From contig JAHQIW010004378.1 of the NCBI GenBank assembly GCA_019055375.1, positions 186,001 to 250,000 on the forward strand: DNA of 64,000 nt. The letters run 5' to 3'. A model generated the notes under the pieces. The model ran no database searches. It was not told the origin of the DNA and worked only from the letters and a program-made list of their open reading frames with translations. The position numbers and the translations under genes were made by a program. Numbering within the stretch: the stretch's first letter is position 1; the number at the start of each line of letters is the position of its first letter. The stretch is from Parelaphostrongylus tenuis (lineage: Eukaryota; Nematoda; Chromadorea; Rhabditida; Metastrongylidae). Positions 13,801 through 23,250 of the stretch are shown here, piece after piece.

Positions 13801-16474
13801 TTGTCGCCGTCCAACAGAAAAGTACCCGAAAAAGACTTCACATTCAGGAAAAGGTCATAGCCGACCTGATAATTCCTCTATATGGAAGACGTGAGAACTC
13901 TCTCACTACTTGGCTGATCTGTTTATGTGTCCGTGTGCCGTAATAGACACGAGTTCTCCTGAAATATGCAATATATCTGCTAGGATCTTCTGTAAAAATT
14001 CCATAAACTCTGAAGATAGACTCACGGTAAGCATAAGCACACTTTCCGTTGTTCAGATTTGACTGTGGGGGTGTTAGCTAATGTAGAAGCGTTCTGAAAT
14101 CCAAAAAAGAAATAAGTCAGCAAAACACATGATGGATGATAACCCGTTAACATTACTTGAAACACCATGAACATTTAGAGATACAGTTGGAAGTAAACAA
14201 ACACTATTATTATGGGATATTACAGTAAGAGTAAAAGGTAGCGCAGTAGTTAGTGATAGAGTGTAACAGAAAGCAAGGTGCTGGCTCAATTCCTCCCCAA
14301 AACTCTCTTGTAAAAAATCCCCAGGAACCCGATCCCATTATCTCGGCTACTTCCACAATCGCTATCGTTCTGATCAATACTATGATTTTCATAAAGACGA
14401 AATCCGGCAGTAGTCGAAGTAACACGTGAGATGTTCAAAGACCTTTTGCAAAGAGTTAAAACCCATTTGGGAAAGTAGTGCAGAGGTAAGCAACGTTGTG
14501 CACCACGGAGAAGACCCTGGTTGAATCCCTTAACAAGCCTAACACCATTCTTTGACAAACTGAGACAATTTCGAGTACAAGGAGTGCTGGGATTCCCGCG
14601 ATAAAATGTGACGACGAGTCGTGTAAAATATAATGAAATGAAAAGTATTAACGACTCTTTTATGTTAGAACGCGACAAATGAAAAACCGATCCCATTCGC
14701 TGGACGAGAACTTTTCATAAGAGTACTAGTTAGCATTCGAAAAATTAGATGCCTGGTTCAAGCGTACGTGGCCACTTTTCAAAAACACCCTTATAACGCT
14801 GTGAAAACCAAAATAAGATTTGCGCCTTCATTTCTACCACGCTAAGTTGGTTGGAAGCATGGAAAGCACATCATTGTTCAGAGGAAATCTTGTAGAATCA
14901 GAGTCACACGATTGAACTTGAGTTTCTTTCAGAGCGGAGAAATAAACCTAATCAAATGAAAAAAAATTGCGCTTCACATGTGACCCACCGAGGCTCCCTC
15001 AATCGATGGTCGTGTTGAAACCGCGGCATTCCTCCTGCGCCCCGCTCCCCTCCCAACCTGTAGATTAGCCAAAAAACATATGGCCATGTATGCAAATTAA
15101 TCTTATTTTCCCCTGCTGCACCGCGGAGAAACAGTCTTTCCAAAAAATAAGCATATCGTTAGAATCGCTATATTTTACCCTACCAAACGATTTCTAGAAG
15201 TCTGAAGAAAGAGCTCGATTCTGCGAGAAATATTCGCGCGTGAAACACAAATGTTTTCTTCCCGCTGGAGCGTAATTAAGAGACTATTTCATAAATAGCC
15301 ATGTAAGGATTTAGGCAGAGATCTGAGCTTTCGAATGATTGCTAACGCTCTTATGAAAAGTTCTTGTCCAGCGAAAGGTTTTGGTTTCTCGTTTGTCGCC
15401 TTCTTACATAAGAGAACCGATTTACTACTAAAAACAAAGTGTTTTTACCAACCAAGTCTCGTTGGACATGAGAGCTGCTCCCGAAATCCGTGAAAAAACT
15501 CATTGTCATCTAAAGAAAAATGAAGTTACTTACAACTACATGACCTATAAATTATAGAAAAATCATTTTAAAAAAGCGCAAAAAGGACTCACATGGCAGG
15601 CTGTCGTTACATGGTTGTGAGCTTTGGGTCTGAAAACCTCAGCTTTCACTTTTTAAGGCGATAAAGTACTAAGTAACTTCTTTCATACCTCTCCAGCCGC
15701 TTCCACTTTGACCACTGCATCGCTGACGTCATCATCGTACACTTCTGTAGAATTCCGAATCATTCAAAAAGAAAATTTTTCTACTAGACCTTTACGCTAC
15801 AGCGTGTACCGTATTCGATTTACACGTGCTCCTTCGAACGGCTTACGAGAATTGGCTCAATCCCATAAAAAATCATTTACTTGTCAGATTTAGGTCTAAA
15901 AGAGACTTAAAAAGTCACAATGAAGTCATATGGAAATGTACGAACTCGACGAGTTACCAAAAATCGTCTGGGGAAATTCCACACTTCGCAGCCGTCCGAG
16001 CAGCCCCCCCCCCCCCCTCCCCTTCCCCCAGCCGGAAACGGTCGCCGTAGCAAAAGAGTTTATTCAGAAAAAAAGCATCCAACAACAGAAAATGTCACCT
16101 AAACGTAAAGGCCGTTATCTACTAACCGGAGTTCGTCGTTGGAGTGTCACTGCCGCTTCCGCCATGTATAGGACAGGCTTTTCTTGCTTCGTATCGCCTT
16201 CTTTTATAGTCGTCTAACCAAGCACAACTCGATGCCAGCAGAGCTAAGGTCTTCCCTGAAAAGAAGCGATCAGAAGTAGATTTTAAAATAGGAGACGCTT
16301 TATGAAGTGTAGAATTCAAACAGAAAGAAAGATCGTACCACTTCCAGTAGGACTTTCGGCCAATAAATTCAACTTTTTGGTGAGCGCCATGATGATTCGC
16401 ACCATCATTAACTTCTGTGAGGAATAGAGTCGTAGACCAGGTGGAAGGCGAACTTCAATACCGCTGATAGGCAT
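7896..16474 (-). CDS. dog-1: FANCJ/BRIP1-type Fe-S DNA helicase (dog-1 homologue), C-terminus not resolved
   Basis: Superfamily 2, XPD-like 5'-3' DNA helicase that unwinds G-rich structures and acts in interstrand crosslink repair. Exons on the minus strand: 16474-16339, 16255-16127, 15744-15689, tentative 14077-14026, 13958-13866, 12575-12473, 12407-12330, 12275-12137, 11917-11758, 11630-11546, 11474-11374, 11284-11209, 11129-10978, tentative 10891-10826, 9554-9320, 9242-9135, 9072-9016, 8946-8858, 8792-8673, 8636-8474, 8331-8245, 8162-8050, 7978-7896. Motifs: Walker A SPTGSGKT split by the first intron; YYGTRTHKQ; candidate Fe-S cysteines in SCINTA, GYCKEL, GCRHKD and [81 protein letters not shown]. 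Most exon phases join exactly, but the 15744-15689 to 14077-14026 junction does not, so one exon is probably missing there. The start is set at the ATG just upstream of ISGIEVRLP, close to the family's usual N-terminus; an upstream exon is possible. Foldback elements fill the long introns. Confidence 0.92.
9605..10325. mobile_element. Foldback DNA element, family F1, in a helicase intron
   Basis: The left end has CCGTTAGACGGC, ATTTCGCTAGACAAGAAC and AGAGTGTTAGTAGTCATTCG. The right end has ACTAACACTCTTATAAAA, CAGTGAAAGGGG and GCCGTCTGACGG, i.e. the same motifs inverted. The terminal CCGTYAGACGGC is itself palindromic. No coding capacity. It lies in the intron between the tentative exon at 10.8 kb and the exon at 9.5 kb. 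Confidence 0.75.
10483..10562 (+). repeat. tRNA-like head fragment (family A)
   Basis: GCGTGTGGCGCAGTAATTAG resembles the A-box region of the family A element heads (GTGGCGCAGTGGTTAGAGG). A degenerate B box follows (TCGATTCTGCGC). No tail is seen, so this is a truncated copy in an intron. Confidence 0.5.
11985..12085 (-). repeat. tRNA-like element (family C) in a helicase intron
   Basis: Read on the minus strand, this has an A-box-like GTCATAGAGTGGTTAGAAC and a B-box-like GTTCAATTCCCC, followed by GAGGCTCAGAGCTTTGC. It sits in the intron between exons 12275-12137 and 11917-11758. It is too degenerate to be a working tRNA gene. Confidence 0.6.
12660..12870 (-). repeat. tRNA-headed short element, family A
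   Basis: It carries the family body in reverse: GTTATCCTCCCAGACAGGTC, then a degenerate B box (GATCGAATCAT) and the inverted tRNA-like head CACCTCTAATCACCGCGTCA. It lies in the helicase intron next to the F1 element at 12.96 kb. Confidence 0.65.
12960..13830. mobile_element. Foldback DNA element, family F1, in a helicase intron
   Basis: The left terminus GGACAAATGAAAAACCGATC is mirrored at the right end by GATCAGTTTTTCACTTGTCG. Internal motifs (GAGTGTTAGTATCC; ACAACATTCCTATG) are also inverted copies of each other. No open frame. The right half includes a GGAGG-rich patch at 13665-13720. The right boundary falls about 35 bases from the helicase exon 13958-13866. Confidence 0.8.
14230..14545 (+). 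repeat. Two degenerate tRNA-like cores
   Basis: At 14235-14300, AGGTAGCGCAGTAGTTAGTG resembles an A-box region and TGGCTCAATTCCTC a decayed B box. At 14472-14540, AAAGTAGTGCAGAGGTAAGC with TGGTTGAATCCCTT is similar. Both lie in a helicase intron. Neither is intact enough to call a tRNA gene. Confidence 0.45.
14675..15410. mobile_element. Foldback DNA element, family F1, in a helicase intron
   Basis: The left end GCGACAAATGAAAAACCGAT with TTCGCTGGACGAGAAC is mirrored at the right by TTCTTGTCCAGCGAAAGG and TTCTCGTTTGTCGCC. GAGTACTAGTTAGCATTCG on the left matches CGAATGATTGCTAACGCTC on the right. A C/G-rich internal stretch lies at about 14985-15060. No coding capacity. Confidence 0.8.
16004..16029 (-). 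repeat. Poly-C (minus strand poly-G) tract inside the dog-1-type gene
   Basis: A run of 14 C at 16004-16017 is followed by shorter C runs to 16029, so the transcribed (minus-sense) strand carries a long poly-G. It lies in the second helicase intron (16126-15745). Confidence 0.95.
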
Positions 16475-16814
16475 TCGTTCAAAATGAGAATTATCAACGG
16501 CAACGGCCACCTGTTCTCTGCAAGACTGGATATCCCAGAAAACTTTATTATTCCTTCAGAACAAGGCATAATACCTACGACATCTGAGAGACAAACCGTC
16601 GTCGTTTCTTCGATTTATTGAACGGCGTCGCCCTCGAATCAAAAGACGTCGACGTGAGGGTTTCCGTATCGTCCCGCACCTCTCCTCCCCCTGAGAAGCT
16701 GCGCTGAGTCTCTAAAATGAATAATACAATTATATGTAACAATACCCTCCAGTGCAGTATTTTTGAGACATCGCTAAGAGACTCAATAGCCTGCCAGAAT
16801 GTTTTGTGCCTCCC

Positions 16815-17350
16815 ATGAGGTTTGATATAGCACCTCTGGTGCTAGAGGCACGTTTTGGCTTTCTAGCGAACCTCATCAGTAGCACGTGGCATTCGGCCGA
16901 TCGTCCCTACTATTACTGGGAATTGTCGGCGAAGATGTATAACCGCACGTCAAGTGAAAAGATCACTTGATATGGCGCTCTTTTAGTGATTGATTGTTGA
17001 CGCATGGCGTACGGATGTTACTGGCACTAGAGGTGCCATATGAGAGCTCAATAAAGCCTTAAAACATTTTATAAGACTACATTGAATCTTCAAACGAGGT
17101 TCCAAGAAGTCGATCGAAAGGTGTCACTACATATGCTTACGTAACAGCCGTACGCCATGCAACAGACAATCAATCACTGAATTAACGCCGTATCAAGTGA
17201 TTTTCACTTGACTTACAGTGATACATCTTCGGCGACGATCCCTATCAACAATACGGACGATCCGAATAGCACGTGATACTGATGAGGCTTGCGAGAAGGC
17301 TGAATCGTACGTCTAAAACTGAAGATGCCATATCAAATTTCACGAAGGGC
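16815..17350. mobile_element. Foldback DNA element, family F2
   Basis: Long inverted arms flank a centre near 17070. GAACCTCATCAGTAGCACGT on the left matches CACGTGATACTGATGAGGCT on the right. GCACGTCAAGTGAAAAGATC matches GATTTTCACTTGACTTACAG, and GATTGATTGTTGACGCATGG matches CCATGCAACAGACAATCAAT. No coding capacity. It resembles a MITE or foldback transposon and lies just upstream of the helicase start. Confidence 0.8.
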
Positions 17351-17384
17351 TCGAAACTTGCTTTTTTTAGACACTTCAATGATT

Positions 17385-17640
17385 CGTCTTCACACTTTTT
17401 TCCACTGCGCAGATCCCAGTACTTCTAGCATTCGAGTCGCTTTTTCGTCCTTCTCCTGAACATCGTAGAAAACTGGATGAACGAGCATCCAAGCAGTCCC
17501 GAGGATAGTCTGGCTGTGGCGTTCCATAAGGCGTTGTTGTTGTTGACTGCTTGAGAGGTTTGGGGGGATGGTGGTCAGTTTCACGCGGTGCCGCGATGAG
17601 CATCGCAACCACTCGGCTACGGCAAACATTCTATCAGAAT
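17385..17640 (-). repeat. tRNA-headed short element, family B
   Basis: It carries an inverted serine/leucine-tRNA-like head (GCATCGCAACCACTCGGCTA) and the family body (TTCGTCCTTCTCCTGAACAT; CAGTACTTCTAGCATTCGAG). Related copies occur at 41.6, 48.4, 52.9, 54.3 and 59.0 kb. Not a protein gene, although frames of 78 and 99 codons cross it. Confidence 0.7.
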
Positions 17641-17769
17641 AACTTATAAATTTCGAAGATCGATTTTTCTTTGCACTCGATGTTACCAATTTTTGATACT
17701 CCCATTCATATTTTAACTAAGACCACGAGGTTTATAAACGTTCGGCTGACTATCTACATTCTATTGCCT

Positions 17770-17870
17770 TTTCACCACACGTTTCCGGAACGAATAAAAC
17801 GCGGGTTCGACTCCCACCCGAGGCTCGAAGTTTGGCATATCACTTAACATCTTCGCATATATTATCTTTC
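17770..17870 (+). repeat. tRNA-like element (family C)
   Basis: The B box GGTTCGACTCC is intact within CGGGTTCGACTCCCACCCG. The trailing GTTTGGCATATCACTTAACA is the arm seen in many family C copies. The A-box half is decayed. Confidence 0.65.
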
Positions 17871-18148
17871 ATTTTTCTATCCTTTCCTACCTACTACCTA
17901 AATTACAGAACAAAATAACAACTATATCTGCCACAGAATCTTGGTAATCCCCCAAAGCACCCTTTTGAAAAATTAACAACAAACTTTGAAAGACCCCAAT
18001 ATCATTGATGGTCACAAATCATTTAGGAAATGTCGCTTTAGGGTTATCACCAATTAGTTAATGTGTTTTATAACCCTACCCAATAGCTAAGTAGTGGATA
18101 CCAAGAATTCTTCTTACTAATCGCAATAAACGGCATTGTCTTCAAGTT

Positions 18149-18247
18149 ATAGTGATTAACTCTTTGGGTACCGCGTTGATTTCTCGCGTTGAACGCGGCG
18201 CGGCAATCAGTGATACATACGCGGCTCACGCGGTACCCAAAGGATTA
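18149..18247. mobile_element. Short inverted-repeat element, family F4
   Basis: TTAACTCTTTGGGTACCGCG on the left and GCGGTACCCAAAGGATTA on the right are near-perfect inverted ends of an element of about 100 bases. Related ends bound larger elements at 18.62-19.59 kb and 52.34-52.87 kb. Confidence 0.7.
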
Positions 18248-18617
18248 GCATATAGCACAAAAGGGAGAACAAGAGACGTTCGCACCAAAGCCCTCAAAAT
18301 CAGTCTCACTGCCGGTTTGTCGTCTGTTTCTATTTGCGGATCCTCGCTTGTTCCGATCTCGCAAGAACTTTTTCCAGTCGAATTTTTTCATGCTGCTGAA
18401 AGAACCACAAGATTTATTTCAATTTTCGTCAAAATTACGATAAAATCATAGCCTTAATAATGTGTGGATGCAATTGCGACGAGAAAAATTTCGAAAGATA
18501 TCCAGAAGTTTGTTCAAAAAAAAATTCTAAACTTCAGATTCAATGCATTTTTTTTGTTGGAGGACAAAAGTGTTACACACAATCTCAAGTGGTTTACAAC
18601 TGAGGGTTTATTATTAC

Positions 18618-19590
18618 GACAATTAACACTTTTGGGTCCTACAAGGTCACGGCGCGATCGGCGCGATCGCCGCCTCGCCGCGCGCAGCGGCAAGCAATCC
18701 ATTGTGCTGAGTGGTTAGCCCTTTCCGGACCGTGGACCCACCACCTCTCCATCTCTGACCTCAGCGTGGCAACGCTGGCGGTCTGCTCCACAGCCCTCGC
18801 ATCTGACTCCCAGCGCGGGGAGCACTGAATGCATTATTGTATTATCTAGATCGTGTTGTTGTTGTTATTTTCTTGTGTTACTAATATGTAGATGTATGAT
18901 GCTATTATAAGCAGGAATATAACAACATTACAATCAAAGTAATATAACAATACATTCAACGCGTTCCCACGGTGGGAGTTAGAGATGGAGAAGATCGTCC
19001 GGTGTTGCCACGCTGGCGGCTAGGAATGCAGAGGCGGGTCCCGGTCCCGAAAGGGTAAGCGATGCAGACCATCGCGTAAGTCGCCCGTTCGCCCTCCTAC
19101 CGCGGCGCTTCACAGCCTTTTCATACTTTTCGGTGTCCACTTTTAATTGATGGTTCTTCTATTGACGTAATTATTGAAGCAAAAAAAAAACGCGCAGTTG
19201 TTAACAATTCATTACTTTTTAATACAAAATAGATTGATTTAAGAAGTGCGTCAATAGTGCAACGGGTTATAGCACGCTCTCGGATAGAGTGAAGTGTGGG
19301 TTCGAATCCCGGCTGAGGCAGTTTTGCACATCACTCTCAAATAAACGATCGTAATGAATAAATCGCTTGTGTTACGGTATCACGGTATAAAAAATATGAT
19401 GTATTAGTGACTTGGTGAACTCAAAACAAAAAGAAACAGCTGTGAAGTGTCGTGGGAGGGTATGGAACCGGCAACCTTATTCCCGATGGCCAGCATCACT
19501 TAGCACTCGAGAGACGGACACTGGTGGCCGCGCGCGCGACGCCGCGCGGCGCAGGCTAGTGCCGTAGCAATGCAGTACCCAAAGTGTTGA
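18618..19590. mobile_element. Inverted-end element, family F4 (about 1 kb)
   Basis: The left end TTAACACTTTTGGGTCC is mirrored by GTACCCAAAGTGTTGA on the right. Immediately inside are GC-rich blocks (GGCGCGATCGCC; GCGCGCGCGACGCCGCGCGG). Internally, plus/minus pairs of poor-quality words (CCACGCTGGCGGC) recur. A family C tRNA-like core lies at 19249-19345. No recognisable transposase, so it is non-autonomous. Confidence 0.6.
19249..19345 (+). repeat. tRNA-like element (family C)
   Basis: A-box-like AGTGCAACGGGTTATAGCAC, a perfect B box GGTTCGAATCC with a matching T-stem (GTGGGTTCGAATCCCGGC), then GTTTTGCACATCACTCTC, the arm shared with the copies at 43.1, 44.0 and 56.2 kb. Confidence 0.75.
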
Positions 19591-19678
19591 TCAGCAAAAA
19601 AGGCCATGGGTACAACCGGAAACGCGCCATCGACACGGTAATCGGTTCACTTTTGGGTATAAATCTGAATAAAAACAC

Positions 19679-19814
19679 ACCCAATAATATGGAGTGCTGT
19701 GCAAAACGAGCGTCGGTGGTGCAACGGTTAGCATACGCTTCCGGAAAGAGTGAGATCTGGGTTCGAATCCCAGCTGAGGCAAATGTTTTTGCATAGCACT
19801 CCATATTATTGGGT
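19679..19814 (+). repeat. tRNA-like core inside a near-perfect inverted repeat (best family C copy)
   Basis: The left arm begins ACCCAATAATATGGAGTGCT and ends GTGCAAAA. The right arm begins TTTTGCATAGCACTCC and ends ATATTATTGGGT. The 28-base arms pair with one mismatch. Between them is an approximately 75-base tRNA-like core: A box in TGGTGCAACGGTTAGC, B box GGTTCGAATCC with a perfect 5-bp T-stem (CTGGG/CCCAG). Downstream is the family tail with the imperfect palindrome CACCGCAAGTGGCGGT and AATAAAAAG. The unit could be transcribed by RNA polymerase III; whether it is active cannot be seen. Confidence 0.9.
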
Positions 19815-20039
19815 ATATTACAAGATCATAGCACCGCAAGTGGCGGTCAAATAAAAAGAATTCTAATAAAAATACACTTTTGCTGGCCACCTGAGCTGGC
19901 TGACAGCGAAGAACAAAGAGGCGGAGGAAAGTACGAACGACTTGCTAACTGATATCCGGGTCGAATCAATTGAAGATCAACTCCATAAGTCTAGGAACAA
20001 GATTTATCTATTCGTAAGCATCGTATCGCGGAGTGGTTA

Positions 20040-20160
20040 GCAGATCAGCGGCCTCGGTAGTGCAGTGGTTCGCCTGCGCCTTCGGAAAGGGTGAGACGCA
20101 GGTTTAACCCCTGTCCAAGGTTCATAGTTTCGCATATCACTCAACATTCTTGGATACATT
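20040..20160 (+). repeat. tRNA-like element (family C)
   Basis: GGCCTCGGTAGTGCAGTGGT is an A-box-bearing head and GCAGGTTTAACCCCTGTCC a B box with one change. The tail TTCGCATATCACTCAACATT is the family arm. Confidence 0.7.
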
Positions 20161-20261
20161 GTCCCAAACCTTAGGCTTTTAGATATTGACTGGTTTAATG
20201 AGCTCGTAAAATTATAGGTTTGGGTATAAGAACTGGTATAGATAAAATAAAATCCAGCTAG

Positions 20262-20490
20262 AGGAATCAGAGGAAAAGAGGAGAAGGGAAAGAGGAAAAG
20301 AGAAGAAAAGAAGAAAAGCAAAAGAGAAAAGAGGAAAAGAGGAGAAGGAAAAGAGAAGAAGAGAGGAAAAGAAGAAAAGAAAAAGAGAAAAGAGGAAAAG
20401 AGGAGAAGGAAAAGAGGAAAAAAGAGGAAAAGAAGAAAAGAAAAAGAGAAAAAAGGGAAAGACGAAAAGAAAAAGAGGAAAAGAAAGAGC
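20262..20490. repeat. Purine-rich GGAAAAGA minisatellite
   Basis: About 230 bases of purines only, built from AAGAGGAAAAGAGGAGAAGG-type units. Low-complexity Phe/Ser/Leu frames on the minus strand (20037-20501) are artefacts of this tract. Confidence 0.95.
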
Positions 20491-20589
20491 CACCAACACA
20501 CTATGTGGCTCTAGAGAGACGATTACAAACGTTCAGACGTTACACACCAAAAATCAATAAAATCAATAGAATACTAGCATAAAAGGCAC

Positions 20590-21460
20590 TGTCAAACCTG
20601 GTGATCTACTCGTGCAGATCGGTAGATCACGCCCGACACCGAGAAAAACTTTCACTTGGAAGTACACTTCGGAAAATCAAGGTCATCAAGTTGAGACAAA
20701 ATGGATCGAATTGGTAGATCATAAGGCTCGACACAAGGGGTACGGAGATCGGTTCCCCCCCGCCTCCCGCAAAAAAATTCCATATCAGTTTGAAACCGGT
20801 GATTCGCGGCTAATCACATGCGGGCCGACGGCGGCGCGGCTTGCTTGACGTGTCTTTAGGCTTTTCACCCTTTAATCAATGTGTATATAAATACTCGACT
20901 AAATGTAGCCACGTACTGACATGTCTGTTCCTGTGTAGCGTATGTCGTATATCCATGTGTATCCTCTGTTTATACACACGTATATGTGTATATATGCATA
21001 TATACACTTGTATCCATATATCCACGAATATGTACATGTGTGTATGTAGCATGGATGTCACAGCTCAACTCAGTGATGTGTTGGATTTCAGTTGTGATCG
21101 GTACCAGTTATCGATTTATCGATCGATTATGTATGATTGTAAGAATATGATTTTGCGCAACGGTCTCTATTTTCCGCAGTTCGCCGCGATTTCTCTCGAA
21201 CTATCGATCGATCCCTATCACTGGTTAGGTCCGAAGGCTCGAATCACTGGTCTGGACCATAAGTCTAGTGGTAGATCGCCACTTGTTAACTAAGGGGACA
21301 GAAAATTAATCGATAATCGCGTGATTTTCCTCGACTTTCCGCCTTGTCTCTTGAATTCTCGATCGATTCCTATCACTGATTAGGTCCGAAGGCTCGAATT
21401 CCTGGTCCAGACCGTCAGTCTACTGGTAGATCACCATTTCTCCATCAAGTAGACTCAAAT
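20590..21460. repeat. Short direct repeats and unassigned DNA
   Basis: A segment at about 21185-21285 recurs at about 21345-21440, offset about 155 bases. Shared words are GGTCCGAAGGCTCGAAT, TATCACTG and GTGGTAGATC/CTGGTAGATC. The word GTAGATC also occurs at 20600-20725. A TATG/TACA-rich patch lies at 20940-21050. No gene recognised. Confidence 0.6.
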
Positions 21461-21512
21461 CGGTAAACATAATAATTTGAAAATGTGGAGTAATTGTGCC
21501 CCCATTGATGAT

Positions 21513-21640
21513 GAGCGATGTGCAAAACTTTGACATTAGGCGGACTCGAACCTGCACTTCACGTTTTCTGGGCGTGCTCTTACCCGTTACGCCAGCGGCG
21601 CCTGTTTTGCCACCACTCTTTCTGCGCCACGCTAAACTAT
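21513..21640 (-). repeat. tRNA-like element (family C)
   Basis: In the minus sense it has an A-box region CGTAACGGGTAAGAGCACGC and a B box in GCAGGTTCGAGTCCGCC. Left flank GAGCGATGTGCAAAAC and right flank TTTTGCCACCACTC form the characteristic inverted arms. Confidence 0.75.
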
Positions 21641-22265
21641 TAGTAGTTGTAATGATTGTAGTGTTGGTGATAAGAACCACTGATAAGAGGCTAATCGATA
21701 TCTGTCGCTTCCTCACATGTCTCGCCGTCCCTCCAACTGTTTGGGTGTTTTTCTCCCGAAACCGACCCCATCGCCGGCATCGGGCTTCGTCGTGAAAAAT
21801 CAATAAATGGGCCTTTTTTTGGATTATCCAGCTGAACAGTCGAAGCTGAACAATCGAATAGTGTATCACCTGTCGTCCCGCTGATTGTCGACTGACTCGA
21901 TCGGAAGCCAGTAGACCTTCCACTTTTCCCTTATCGCGCCAAAGAGTCACCCAGTGAGTGCCCTGCCCGCTGTGGGGATTTCTTGGGCACTAAATCTTTC
22001 CCTCAGGTCTTCTAGATTAAAATCGGACCATCAGGTTGATGGACCGCCTAAAAATCAATATTACTACGATATCGATTTAGTGTAAAGGCACCTAGGCCAC
22101 GAGCGATTCATTATCACCGCTGGTGTATTGTCGTTCTCTTGCATGTTCTCTGATTGTGTTAAACTCCGTGAAAACGGGAACATATTCGATATGAATTCTC
22201 TATTTTATTGTATTTCAGCAGTATAATGGTAGTGTTGATTTACGCCCAAAAATGTTGGGTAATAT
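21640..22265. other. Unassigned intergenic DNA
   Basis: No gene, RNA or clear repeat was recognised. A 176-codon minus-strand frame at 21950-21420 has no conserved motif and crosses a tRNA-like repeat, so it is probably chance. Confidence 0.4.
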
Positions 22266-22355
22266 GCAAAGCATCCGCCCTGGCCGGGAGTTGAACCCGC
22301 GACCCTGCTACTGGCGGCGAGTCGTGAGTTTAACTGCCCGCCTCATAGTCGGATA
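22265..22355 (-). repeat. tRNA-like element (family C)
   Basis: In the minus sense the B box lies in GCGGGTTCAACTCCCGGCC. ATATGCAAAGCATCCG at the left is the family arm. The A half is decayed. Confidence 0.6.
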
Positions 22356-22429
22356 TTTCACTTGACACTCTTAGTATCGTTTTCGTTTATAGTTAGTTGA
22401 TACAACGAGGTTGACCTAAAAGTTGTATA

Positions 22430-22880
22430 GTAGTAATAATTTGGTGATAAATAATGTTAATTTTATAGCATGATTTTGGTGTCGTTCAATTGCGCATCAT
22501 TTTGGTATACAGCTTGCCTATTCTTGCTCCAAGATGGAGCTGTCTTGGGAACAAACTCGCTTGCTAGTCATGCCCGAATGACGCTTGGGAAAAACTGCTA
22601 GTGAAGCAGCGCGCTAGATTGATGGAGCTTGGGGCGATGATACGACGGCGGAAAGGACAGCTAGGAAGTGGTTCGTGGAGTTCAAAGCTGCTGGAGATAA
22701 CAGCCTGGAGGATCAGTCGCGCTCGAGCCATCCACAGGAAACTCTATTAGTCTTGCGCTCCGATTTCCTAACATTTTCCCTTACGCGCCATTCGGGCATG
22801 ACTAGCAAGCGAGTTTGTTCCCACGACAGCTCCATCTCAAAGGTAGTGCCAAAAGTTTTGGAAAGACCTAATATTATCGA
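22430..22880. pseudogene. Mariner transposase relic: two 5' ends head to head
   Basis: On the plus strand, about 22530-22750 encodes the mariner N-terminal HTH region: MELSWEQTRLLVM, then a stop, LGKTASEAAR, RTARKWFVEFKAAG and NSLEDQSRSSHP. From about 22847 down to 22765 the minus strand encodes the same start (MELSWEQTRLLVMPEW), so two copies of the 5' end face each other. TIR-like GTGCCAAAAGTTTTGGAAAG follows at 22855-22875. There is no catalytic domain. Confidence 0.85.
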
Positions 22881-22954
22881 TTGGTAATCTCAAGGTCAAA
22901 GGAGAGTTGGTCATGGAAATGAGGTATCAGTTTCGAAAAACCTAGAAGAACTGA

Positions 22955-23060
22955 GTGGTAGCAAAGATTCGACCTCAGGCTGGATTTGAACCCGCGCTTC
23001 ACCTATTACAGAGGCCCGTGTTGCCACTACTCTGCCGAGGTCACCGCTTACCCACTACTC
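22955..23060 (-). repeat. tRNA-like element (family C)
   Basis: In the minus sense, the head GGTGACCTCGGCAGAGTAGT carries the A-box region and GCGGGTTCAAATCC the B box. The related plus copy at 23.15 kb starts with the same CCTCAGAGGTGTAGTGGT-type head. Confidence 0.7.
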
Positions 23061-23146
23061 GTTTTTTAACATCTTATATCATAGCCATCAGCCACCAACC
23101 GGTAACAGGTTTGGTCGTGTGAGCGAGCACATATCGGTTTGTAGGG

Positions 23147-23250
23147 ATGGCCTCAGAGGTGTAGTGGTAGCACGCGCTTCCGGAATTGATGAAACACGGG
23201 TTCAGCTCCCATCTGAGGTCGAATTTTTGCTCACCACTCAGTCTCTTAGG
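23147..23250 (+). repeat. tRNA-like element (family C)
   Basis: GGCCTCAGAGGTGTAGTGGT gives the A box, CACGGGTTCAGCTCCCATC the B box, and TTTTTGCTCACCACTCAGTC the trailing arm. Confidence 0.7.

Noticed and set aside
14286..14696. 136-codon minus frame
   Set aside because: It overlaps two decayed tRNA-like cores and the start of an F1 element within a helicase intron.
20037..20501. 154-codon minus frame rich in Phe, Ser and Leu, resembling membrane segments
   Set aside because: It lies in the purine-only minisatellite; hydrophobicity is an artefact of TTTTCC-type codons.
21420..21950. 176-codon minus frame
   Set aside because: No motif, crosses a tRNA-like repeat, and has no splice or homology support.
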